DNA from: a bacterium
GTDB taxonomy: Bacteria > Chloroflexota > Dormibacteria > UBA8260 > Bog-877
Reading direction: 5' to 3'
Assembly (NCBI GenBank): GCA_021817025.1
Contig: JAKAWF010000056.1
Coordinates: 1 to 16,053 of the forward strand
Length of the DNA: 16,053 nt
In this document: positions 1-6,051 of the stretch, piece after piece
Position numbering within the stretch: position 1 is the stretch's first letter
Layout of the letters: each line of letters begins with the position of its first letter
Program-made: the position numbers and the translations under genes
Notes under the pieces: model-generated
What the model was told of the DNA's origin: nothing
Database searches by the model: none
What the model saw: the letters and a program-made list of their open reading frames with translations, nothing else

Positions 1-2
1 CC

Positions 3-428
3 TCAGGTGAGGGGATCGATCCAGCGCACCTCGAGAAAGCGGGCGAAGTCGCTGTCGCTGGACACGATCGGCAGCCCGTGCTCGATGGCGAGCGCGGCCA
101 GATGGGCGTCGGGGATGAGGTTGCCGCGCAGGTCGTGGGCGATGACCAGGTCCTGAGAGATCTCGGCATGGTGCCGCGTGGGGGTGGGCATCCAGGCGGT
201 GTCGCAGGCCAACCGGTCACTCACGAAGCTCCACGCCTCCCCGGCGTCAAGCGGCGAGCGCGAGGCCCTGGGATGGGTGGCGATGCGCGTGCCCGCCAGC
301 AGGGTGGGCCAGGGGAAGACGCTCTGGGTGGGGCCCTGGAGCGACTCCTCAGGCCAGCGGGCGGCGGGCCGGTGGAGACGGCTCTCGCGGTCGACCGCGT
401 AGAGCAGGAGGTTGGCGTCCGGCAGCAT
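3..428 (-). CDS. vapC: VapC-type PIN-domain ribonuclease toxin
   Basis: A 141-residue PIN-domain protein, the usual size for a VapC toxin. These are Mg-dependent ribonucleases that act on tRNA or rRNA when the antitoxin is lost. Asp4 lies in the N-terminal motif LPDANLLLYAVD; Asp107 lies in RGNLIPDAHLAALAIEHG; Asp125 and Asp127 lie in SSDSDFARF. The block WPTLLAGTRIATHPR matches the mycobacterial-type PIN subfamily, in which a central Glu is often not obvious; I see none here. The ATG at 428 is chosen because the PIN fold starts there and because it overlaps the stop of the upstream antitoxin frame (TGATG), implying translational coupling. The frame stays open upstream to 581, but that part is not PIN-like. 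The family call is firm; the RNA target cannot be read from sequence. Confidence 0.88.
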   Translation of the reverse strand: MLPDANLLLYAVDRESRLHRPAARWPEESLQGPTQSVFPWPTLLAGTRIATHPRASRSPLDAGEAWSFVSDRLACDTAWMPTPTRHHAEISQDLVIAHDLRGNLIPDAHLAALAIEHGLPIVSSDSDFARFLEVRWIDPLT

Positions 429-694
429 CAGAGGGGCGGCCAGGACTCCAGCAGATCCAGCGCCTCGGCCACGTTGGTGACGTCCAGGCGGATGCCCAAA
501 GGCGCGGTGCGCTGATGGAACGAGGCATCCTGATGTGGCGGCCAGCCTCGACGCGCGCCCCCAGCCAGCGCTCCTGGGCACAGCGCTCGCGGCCGGCGGC
601 GGGGCCCGCCGGCCGAAGCGGGGGGCAGCGCCTTCGTCCCGGCCGCCGGCTCATCTGGTCGGCAGCGGCGCCGAGGTGCACTCGTGACCTCCAA
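428..694 (-). CDS. vapB: VapB-like antitoxin, N-terminal part unresolved (possible frameshift)
   Basis: The last ~25 residues of this frame (APLGIRLDVTNVAEALDLLE) match the C-terminal toxin-binding tail of ribbon-helix-helix antitoxins paired with this PIN type, and its stop overlaps the vapC ATG. The N-terminal part does not look like a ribbon-helix-helix domain: it is rich in Arg, Pro and Ala. The neighbouring frame around 545-600 reads more plausibly (ERWLGARVEAGRHIRMP, like the end of an antitoxin DNA-binding helix), which suggests a frameshift near 500-560. Either the antitoxin is degenerate, the read has an indel, or the real start is one I cannot identify. The end coordinate is the upstream limit of the open frame, not a chosen start. 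VapB normally binds VapC and represses the operon. Confidence 0.5.
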   Translation of the reverse strand: MEVTSAPRRRCRPDEPAAGTKALPPASAGGPRRRPRALCPGALAGGARRGWPPHQDASFHQRTAPLGIRLDVTNVAEALDLLESWPPL

Positions 695-731
695 CCTGGC
701 GGGTGTATGTTCTTGAAGTGCCGCGTCGTCA

Positions 732-917
732 TTACGGTCGCCACCCAGGACGCCGGACCGCCCGCACCGTGAGGCGGGCGGGCTGCTGCGGCCTGGAGGC
801 CCTCACCTGCTGCCTGTTGGGGGTGGCCGCCGCCACCAGCCTGGTGGCGGTGCTGGTCTGGATCCGGTAGCGGAGCCGTCTGTCGGCGCCGGGCCATTCC
901 TCCAGCCAGCGGTTCAT
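732..917 (-). other. Possible small ORF or gene relic, unrecognised
   Basis: This lies in the 460-base stretch between the antitoxin and the transporter gene, which has no certain gene. The minus frame starting with ATG at 917 gives 61 residues (MNRWLEEWPGADRRLRYRIQ...) with almost every third codon position G or C, as in real genes here. The same frame remains open and GC3-biased upstream of the ATG (LADPLDRALEAMNRWLEEW), so it could be the tail of a decayed longer gene. No family recognised and no convincing ribosome site. Nothing else is seen between 918 and 1142. Confidence 0.2.
758..781. terminator. Perfect 8-bp GC hairpin
   Basis: CCGCCCGC at 758-765 pairs perfectly with GCGGGCGG at 774-781 across an 8-nt loop. 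There is no T-tract on either strand. It could be a U-less terminator upstream of the toxin-antitoxin pair or a chance feature of GC-rich DNA. Confidence 0.25.
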
Positions 918-1142
918 CGCTTCCAGGGCCCGGTCGAGTGGATCTGCCAGGTGCGGCCGGCCGGCCGGTGGCCCGGCTGCGCCGATGAGGTCGCCTGCCC
1001 GAGCGGGATCGACCCTCCCATAACTCCCGCCGCCGCCCGCGATCGGGGTGGGCGGCTCGGCGCGCGGTTCGGACCTGGGTTGGTTGGGGCTGCGGAGCGC
1101 CCCGGTGGGGAGCGCCCAGTCGTGAGCGCCCTGGGGCCCGCC

Positions 1143-1155
1143 TATGCTTGATGCA
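1143..1155 (+). promoter_or_regulatory. Possible leaderless -10 element for the EamA transporter
   Basis: TATGCT at 1143-1148 fits the TANNNT -10 consensus and ends 6 nt before the ATG at 1155, the spacing expected when transcription starts at the first base of the start codon. No Shine-Dalgarno sequence precedes the ATG and no good -35 is visible, both compatible with a leaderless mRNA as is common in high-GC Gram-positive relatives. Confidence 0.4.
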
Positions 1156-2123
1156 TGAGGGTGACTGGCCCGGCGCAGGCAGTGCCTTTGCTCCGTCGAC
1201 TTGGCTTTGGCGACCTCCTGATCGTGATGGCCACTCTGGTCTGGAGCGTCAACGTGGTCGCCGTCAAGGTGGCGCTCGCCGCCAGCGGGCCGTTCACCTA
1301 CGCGGCGGCCCGGTACATCCTCGGGGGGCTGGCGCTGTGGGCCCTGGCCCGCTGGCTGGAGGGGCCGCTGCCGCTGCCGCGCGGGCGGGACGCGGGGCTG
1401 ATCGCGGTGGCCGCGGCCAGCGGGGTCCTGATCAACCAGTCCAGCTTCACCTGGTCGCTCGCGCTCACCAACGCCGACAACGTGGCCATGATCGCGGGCA
1501 CCACCCCGCTACTGGTCGCCGGTTGGCTGGTGTGGCGGGGCCGGGAGCACTTCGGAGCCCGGGTCTGGGTCGGGCTCGCGCTGGGCCTGGCGGGCCTGGT
1601 GCTGGTGGTGGGTGCCGGCCGGTGGTCGGGTTGGCCGGGAGTCCTGATCGCGCTCTGGAACCCGCTCAGCTGGGCCCTCTACCTGCTGCTGCTGCCGCGG
1701 CTGCTGGGCCGCTACCGGCCCCTCACCCTGGCCGCTCTGATCACCCTCCTGGGGGCGGTGATGCTGATCCCAGTGGGAGCGGTCGAGGCCGCGACCAGCC
1801 CCCCGCACGTGACCTGGGCCTGGCTGGGGCTGCTCGCCTACAGCGCCCTGGGGGCGGGGGCGCTCACCACCTGGCTCTATCTGGGGGGAGTCAGACGCCT
1901 GGGGCCGGCCCGGACGGTGGTCTACAGCTATCTCCAGCCCTTCTTGACGGTGCTGGCCGCCGGGCTGCTCATCGGCGAGTCGGTGCTGCCGCTCCAGGTT
2001 CTGGGCGGCGCGATCATGCTGGTGGGGGTGGTCAGCGGGCGCCCGAGGGCGCGACCCGGCGCCGTTGCCGCCACCCCTGGGGGCCGCTCCAGCTCCTTGC
2101 TGCGGGACATGGCCGCGCGCTAG
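1155..2123 (+). CDS. EamA/DMT-family transporter (drug/metabolite transporter superfamily)
   Basis: A 322-residue inner-membrane protein with about ten hydrophobic helices in two homologous EamA repeats (about residues 19-152 and 162-295), the standard length for this superfamily. The first repeat begins LLIVMATLVWSVNVVAVKVA; the second ends with the family-typical GPARTVVYSYLQPFLTVLAAGLLIGE. Members export amino acids, metabolites or drugs, but the substrate cannot be predicted from sequence. The C-terminal ~25 residues are cytosolic, Arg- and Pro-rich. The ATG at 1155 is preferred because the protein has no plausible upstream extension and a -10 box lies just before it. The gene stands alone, not in an operon, with a hairpin 24 bases after its stop. 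Confidence 0.9.
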   Translation: MRVTGPAQAVPLLRRLGFGDLLIVMATLVWSVNVVAVKVALAASGPFTYAAARYILGGLALWALARWLEGPLPLPRGRDAGLIAVAAASGVLINQSSFTWSLALTNADNVAMIAGTTPLLVAGWLVWRGREHFGARVWVGLALGLAGLVLVVGAGRWSGWPGVLIALWNPLSWALYLLLLPRLLGRYRPLTLAALITLLGAVMLIPVGAVEAATSPPHVTWAWLGLLAYSALGAGALTTWLYLGGVRRLGPARTVVYSYLQPFLTVLAAGLLIGESVLPLQVLGGAIMLVGVVSGRPRARPGAVAATPGGRSSSLLRDMAAR

Positions 2124-2146
2124 CGCCTCGGCGGCGGGACCCCTCG

Positions 2147-2169
2147 GGGTCTCGGCCCCGCAGAGACCC
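2147..2169 (+). terminator. Hairpin downstream of the transporter gene
   Basis: GGGTCTC at 2147-2153 pairs perfectly with GAGACCC at 2163-2169 over a 9-nt loop, 24 bases after the transporter stop. No U-tract follows, so it would be a U-less terminator. The rest of the gap to 2494 is very GC-rich, with a short tandem of GGGGCCGCC units near 2350-2380, and I see no gene in it. Confidence 0.4.
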
Positions 2170-2494
2170 ACCGCGGGGGATCAAGCCGCGGTGCGGCCAG
2201 CGGGGCTCGAGCACCGGTGCCGGGTGGTCCCATCTCCTGAGGGGAGGTCGTGGGCCGATCCCGGCGCCAATGCAGCCCCCGGCGCCGCGCTTTGCGGGGC
2301 CGGGTCCTGGCCATGGTCGCCTGCGGCCCACGTCCTTCTCTCCCAGCCGCGGGGCCGCCGCGGGGCCGCCGCGGGGCGGAGGTGGTGCGGCGCCAGGTCC
2401 TCCAGGGCCTTCCGGCTTTGGACGGACCAGAGGTGTGATTGGGGCCGCGTGCCCCCTGGACACGCTGGGGAGTGAGTGCCCTGGTCGGCCGGCC

Positions 2495-2842
2495 TCACCG
2501 CCCCCGTCGCTTCTGCCACCGTCGATAGGTGCCGAGGGCCTCCTCGCGGGACCGCCCCCACAGGGCCTTCGCTCCCGGGCCAACGCCGTCCACACCGCAC
2601 TCCCGTGCCGCCAGGGAGACGTCGCCGCCCCGCAGGGACAGGGCCAGCTCCCACTCCTCGCGCTCCACCTCGGCGAGGCAGTGCAAGAGGTCCTTGTCGA
2701 ACAGGAACGCACGCTCCCCCCGTCGCCGGCGCAGCTCCCGCTGTTCCCGTGATCGGGTCGGGCCCCTTCTCGGCGGTCGTCCCCGACTTCCATGGTTGGG
2801 ATCCACACAGGTATTCAAGCAGGCCGGGCCGACCGGCGACAC
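2495..2842 (-). CDS. Small hypothetical protein, charged and mostly helical
   Basis: A 115-residue frame (if GTG 2842 is the start) that I do not recognise. The C-terminal 75 residues look truly coding: between about 2590 and 2710 almost every third codon position is G or C. That part reads FLFDKDLLHCLAEVEREEWELAL and then SLAARECGVDG and ends in a basic tail KRRGR. The N-terminal 40 residues are Pro/Arg-rich and less convincing, so the real start may be the GTG at 2806 or one I cannot see; no ribosome site stands out. Soluble, without a signal peptide or membrane segment. It is divergent from the gene at 2948, so the two would share the ~105-base region between them. Confidence 0.5.
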   Translation of the reverse strand: MSPVGPACLNTCVDPNHGSRGRPPRRGPTRSREQRELRRRRGERAFLFDKDLLHCLAEVEREEWELALSLRGGDVSLAARECGVDGVGPGAKALWGRSREEALGTYRRWQKRRGR

Positions 2843-2947
2843 CCGGGCTCCGCGGCGATCCCCAGCGTCGCGGCGGCAGCCGGTCTACGATTGCCGGTGG
2901 CCGGAGCGCCGACCGGGTCGCTCGCCAAGGGACCAAGGAGACCGCCC

Positions 2948-3292
2948 ATGGGCGACCTGGAGCAGGAGTGGCGCCGGAAAGGCGCAACCTTGAGCGACAA
3001 GACCGCTCGCAGGGAGTTCGGGCTGACCCAGGCTGAGATCGTCCAGGCGATCCGCGCCGGCACGCTGCACTACCGGGTCAGCTCGATGCAGGGGAATCCC
3101 TGGTTGCGGCTGCTGCGCGGCGAGCTGGAGGAGCTGGTGCGGGTCAGGCATGGCGGTAGATACCTTGAGGAGCGGCAGGCAGGGGCGGAGTTGGCGCGCG
3201 TCGACAGCGACCTGAGACGGCTCCGGTCCGAGCTGACCGCGCTGGAGGAGCGGCGGGCAAAGCTCCTTGCCCGCCTCGATCGAGGGGGGTGA
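2948..3292 (+). CDS. Small HTH-like protein with C-terminal coiled coil, unknown function
   Basis: A 114-residue soluble protein. The ATG at 2948 is well fixed by AAGGAG at 2935-2940, 7 bases upstream. Residues ~15-40 (LSDKTARREFGLTQAEIVQAIRAG) resemble a helix-turn-helix or excisionase-like fold. A middle block (HYRVSSMQGNPWLRLLRGELEELVRVRHGG) follows. From about residue 75 the heptads (ARVDSDLRRLRSELTALEERRAKLLARL) predict a coiled coil, likely for dimerisation. I recall similar short proteins, annotated only as hypothetical, in Chloroflexota and archaeal genomes, but I cannot name a family. A role in DNA binding is an inference from the fold impression. It stands alone on its strand. Confidence 0.75.
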   Translation: MGDLEQEWRRKGATLSDKTARREFGLTQAEIVQAIRAGTLHYRVSSMQGNPWLRLLRGELEELVRVRHGGRYLEERQAGAELARVDSDLRRLRSELTALEERRAKLLARLDRGG

Positions 3293-3412
3293 CCGGGGGC
3301 GCTGGCCTCGAACCTCAACCTCTCAGCAGGGGAGGTGACCGCGAACCTGGTCGAGGTGGGGCTGGGCGGCGGTGGCGCTGTGGATGTTCACGACCGGCCG
3401 GGTTCGCGGAAG
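3293..3412 (+). pseudogene. Decayed fragment of a secreted-protein C-terminal repeat
   Basis: Directly after the TGA of the preceding gene, and in its frame, the translation reads ALASNLNLSAGEVTANLV and continues EVGLGGGGAVDVHDRPGS. This aligns with the second half of the C-terminal repeat of the giant secreted protein on the other strand (LASDLNWIAGETVANRVVV), sharing LAS, LN, AG, AN and Gly positions. The expected ending (DVVVDVxGYF) is missing; after about 3412 no frame continues the similarity. There is no start codon with a ribosome site. It is best read as a leftover of a second gene of this repeat family. Confidence 0.45.
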
Positions 3413-3629
3413 CCGGGGAGGGCTGCGAGGAAGGGCTGGGCAGGGACGTGGCGACGCTCCTCAAGATGGCAGCGGCCGCTCGAGGGGGCGGGGGTGCCGG
3501 AGAGGCGCCCACAGCGGCGCTCGAGGGGCCGGTCAAGGCGAGCGCCCTCAGTGGAGGGAGCGGGCCACCGGTCCCGCCTGGCTGTCCTCAGGGCTGGGCT
3601 GGGGACCGGCCTGTGGAGCCGCCCCCGCC

Positions 3630-3686
3630 CCCAGGCTCCCCCGCGGGGGCGCGCGCAGCCTGGGCGGGGTTGCCCGCCCAGGCTGC
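3630..3686. terminator. Long hairpin with competing arm, downstream of the beta-helix gene
   Basis: Bases 3655-3668 (GCAGCCTGGGCGGG) pair perfectly over 14 bp with 3673-3686 across a 4-nt loop (GTTG). A second partner, CCCAGGCT at 3630-3637, can instead pair with 3657-3664, and between them lies the 12-bp palindrome CCCCCGCGGGGG at 3638-3649. There is no T-tract. It lies in the 475-base gap between the repeat fragment and the end of the minus-strand beta-helix gene at 3888, so termination of that operon is the simplest role. I see no convincing gene in the rest of 3413-3887. Confidence 0.5.
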
Positions 3687-3887
3687 TGGACCGGTGCCGT
3701 TCACAACGGTTGCGCGCGGCGTTGAGGAAGCGTTCCGGGCTGTGGACCGCGGGCGAGCCCTGGCATGTGGACCGGCCACGCCTCTCCTTGTTCTCGAAGA
3801 AGGTCGGCCATGGCCCGCAACGAGAACGACAGCCGTGGCATCCTCCCTTGCGTTCCCGCCCGCTTGCGCCACCGCCCGGGCATCATC

Positions 3888-5609
3888 TCACTCCGCCGGG
3901 ATGGCGCCGACCGCCGCCGCCGCTGAGATCGCCGCTGGCAGCCTGGCACCCCCGAGCGAGCCCAGTGCCACCGCGTCGCCGAAAGCGTGAGCCGCGCCGT
4001 TGGTGCCCACCAGCCAGTAGCCCTTGCCATCCGGGGTGGGGGCGATCCCGGCGATGGGGGTCGGCAGCTGCGGGCTGCCCATCCTGTACCCGCCCAGGGA
4101 GCCGAAGTACTTGGCGTCCCCGAAGGTGTAGACGCTGCCGTTGGTGCCCACCAGCCAGTAGCCCTCGCCTCCCGGGCTCGGCAACGCTCCCGGCGAGCTG
4201 GCGTAAAACGGTGTTGCCGCGATCCCGGCGATGGGGGCCGGCACCTGCGGGCTGCCCATCCTGTACCCGCCCAGGGAGCCGAAGTACCTGGCGTCCCCGA
4301 AAGTGTAAATACTGCCATTTGATCCGACCAGCCAGTAGCCACCCTGGTCAATGGTGTGCGCTATCCCCACAATGGGCGCCGGAAACTGGGCGCTGCCCAA
4401 CCGGTAGGCCGCGAGGGATCCGTAGGAGGAGGCATCGCCCAAGGCGTACACACTACCGTTGGATCCTGCCAGCCAGTAGCCGTGCCCGGGCAGGGGCACG
4501 TTGTAGACAGCCACGCCGCCGGGGAAGGTTGTGATGTCGTTCGGCCCGGTGGTGGTGCCGGTGGTGTAGGCCAGCCATTCGCCATAGTATTCGCGTGTGA
4601 TGGTGTTGCCGGTTATCACGGTTCCCGTGGTCGTGGCGGGCGGGGTGCCCGGTGGAGCCGGGTAAGCAGCCACCATGATCGCCTCCGGCTGGGGCCGACC
4701 GGCCGCCGCCTCGCCCCAACCATCTCCACTCAACGTATTGCCGGTCAGGCTGACCGAGGACATGCTAGCCCCTGGGCCGGCCCCGGCATAGACGGCGATT
4801 CCGGCGATGAGGGAGCCGGTGATGGTGTTGCCCTCCACGGCCACGCCGCTCACCGAAGTATGGGGTATCGGGGCGTCCACCACTATGCCGCCGATCTCCG
4901 GTCCGGTGGGGCCGAACTTGTAAGGGGTGGAGACTATCGTATTGGCTTTCAGCGTAATGTCGCTCACCCCACCGCCCGGGTTGTGGGCCGCGACAACTAT
5001 TCCACATCCCCCCGTGTTGTGCGACACATTGTTGGAGCTGACCACGATGTTGCTGGCGGGCACGGGCGTGCTCGGGCCGGGGAGCGGTGCTCCGGAGTCA
5101 AGTGGGCCGTTGTCCTGGATGCCGATGCCCCCGTCCGCGGTGTTGTAGGTAACCGTCGAGCCGGTGATGGACGAATCGGTCACGCCCACGAACTCTATGG
5201 CCTTGTTGTCGAAGATGCCGGGCGTCGGCTTGACGCCGTTTCCGCTGACCGTGGAATCCTCAATCGTAATGTCGGAGCTGTCCTCGGCAAAGATGCCGTG
5301 GTCGTTGGCACCGGTAACCGTCACATTGTTGATGGTCACGCCGGTCGTCCCCGGGCCCATGAAGATGCCGACGTCGCAACCTGTCGCGTCGACGGCCTGG
5401 TTGGCGATGGTGGCCCCGCTGGCCACGGTCATGGCCGCCGTGAGGCCGGTCCCCCCGGCCGCCTGGCATGACTGGGCGCTCACCGGGGCGGCCGTCAGGG
5501 GCAGGGCGGCCGCCCCCAGCAGCAATCCAGCTCCGGCGATGAAGTTGATTGGCGGGCCGATGCGCCGCCAGCCCGTCAGTCTCCTGAACAGGTCAAGTGC
5601 AGTGTCCAT
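3888..5609 (-). CDS. Secreted right-handed beta-helix protein with four C-terminal GYWLVG repeats
   Basis: A 573-residue exported protein. ATG 5609 is fixed by a strong AAGGAGGAGG at 5618-5627, 8 bases upstream. Residues ~16-45 form a signal peptide (basic RR, hydrophobic core FIAGAGLLLGAAALPLTAAP, cleavage near VSAQS). Residues ~60-365 are a parallel beta-helix of NosD/PbH1 type, shown by repeated N-x-[IV]-[TS] rungs (VTINNVTVTGANDHGIFAED, VAVEGNTITGSLIAGIAV, VSLTGNTLSG). Such folds usually bind or cut polysaccharide, but I see no catalytic motif. Residues 377, 424, 483 and 530 start four copies of GYWL[VA]GxNGS-hYxxGDA-xxxGSL, a repeat common in secreted actinobacterial proteins and possibly propeller- or wall-binding-like. 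No LPXTG motif or C-terminal anchor. Third in the same-strand run with the giant protein and the small coupled ORF. Confidence 0.85.
   Translation of the reverse strand: MDTALDLFRRLTGWRRIGPPINFIAGAGLLLGAAALPLTAAPVSAQSCQAAGGTGLTAAMTVASGATIANQAVDATGCDVGIFMGPGTTGVTINNVTVTGANDHGIFAEDSSDITIEDSTVSGNGVKPTPGIFDNKAIEFVGVTDSSITGSTVTYNTADGGIGIQDNGPLDSGAPLPGPSTPVPASNIVVSSNNVSHNTGGCGIVVAAHNPGGGVSDITLKANTIVSTPYKFGPTGPEIGGIVVDAPIPHTSVSGVAVEGNTITGSLIAGIAVYAGAGPGASMSSVSLTGNTLSGDGWGEAAAGRPQPEAIMVAAYPAPPGTPPATTTGTVITGNTITREYYGEWLAYTTGTTTGPNDITTFPGGVAVYNVPLPGHGYWLAGSNGSVYALGDASSYGSLAAYRLGSAQFPAPIVGIAHTIDQGGYWLVGSNGSIYTFGDARYFGSLGGYRMGSPQVPAPIAGIAATPFYASSPGALPSPGGEGYWLVGTNGSVYTFGDAKYFGSLGGYRMGSPQLPTPIAGIAPTPDGKGYWLVGTNGAAHAFGDAVALGSLGGARLPAAISAAAAVGAIPAE
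4042..4308 (-). repeat. Two near-identical ~90-bp direct repeats, 177 bp apart
   Basis: The blocks at 4042-4131 and 4219-4308 are almost identical at the DNA level (for example GATCCCGGCGATGGGGG and CCGCCCAGGGAGCCGAAGTA in both), with a handful of substitutions. They encode the second and third GYWLVG repeats of the beta-helix protein. The 177-bp offset is 59 codons: a 47-codon unit plus a 12-residue insert (ATPFYASSPGAL region) before the third repeat. The high DNA identity points to recent duplication or gene conversion. Confidence 0.8.
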
Positions 5610-5669
5610 TGGCGACTCCTCCTCCTTATGAATCGGGCCACGCCGACATCCCTCGACATGGCGAACCTC

Positions 5670-6047
5670 TCAGGTCGATGCCCGGCGGAGCGGACCTCCG
5701 GCGGGAAGCCTGACCAGCTGAACCCTCGCGGCCGCTCCACCCCTGCCGGGCTCCTCGGAGATCCCGGCGCCAGAACCGAGCCGCCGCGGCCTGAGCGCCG
5801 TGGCGTGCTGTTCAGCCCGTTCATCATCGGCCCGCACCTCTCGGTTTTCGGTCTTTTTGCCGTCTCCGGCCGCGTTGTCTCCGGTCCACGACTCGCCTCG
5901 ATCCGGCTCGCTCCTCGAGCGCTGCGCCTGGACGAAGGTGACCAGCTCGCCCGCGTTGTGCACCATTGTCCGGACCCCGGTCTCGACGACCTCCACCTTG
6001 GGCGGAGCGCTCGGGACCGGAATGGTTGTCATCTGTGCGGACCTCAT
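5670..6047 (-). CDS. Small hypothetical protein translationally coupled to the giant secreted protein
   Basis: A 125-residue frame beginning ATG 6047, only 4 bases after the TGA of the giant gene, so it is almost certainly read by the same ribosomes if real. The first ~85 residues look like a genuine protein: MTTIPVPSAPPKVEVVETG and VRTMVHNAGELVTFVQAQRS, then a charged, disordered-looking stretch rich in Asp, Glu, Lys and Arg. The last ~40 residues are Gly/Arg/Ala-rich and may be read-out rather than conserved sequence. A second ATG (6032) is possible. No signal peptide or membrane helix. I recognise no family. It fills most of the otherwise empty 440 bases between the two secreted-protein genes. 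Confidence 0.5.
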   Translation of the reverse strand: MRSAQMTTIPVPSAPPKVEVVETGVRTMVHNAGELVTFVQAQRSRSEPDRGESWTGDNAAGDGKKTENREVRADDERAEQHATALRPRRLGSGAGISEEPGRGGAAARVQLVRLPAGGPLRRAST

Positions 6048-6051
6048 CGCT

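Noticed and set aside
1148..2752. A 534-codon plus frame across the transporter and beyond.
   Set aside because: It is a +2 shadow of the transporter gene with Gly/Arg/Ala/Pro-biased sequence and no domain.
3335..4534. A 399-codon plus frame starting at the GTG inside the repeat fragment.
   Set aside because: After the first ~25 codons it becomes an Arg/Pro-rich shadow of the beta-helix gene; only the beginning shows real similarity and is reported as a fragment.
5576..5659. A second upstream ORF (MSRDVGVARFIRRR...) overlapping the beta-helix gene start, with GAGAGG before it.
   Set aside because: It runs past the main start in another frame instead of ending at it, its Arg run is just the Shine-Dalgarno sequence translated, and the main gene has its own strong ribosome site.
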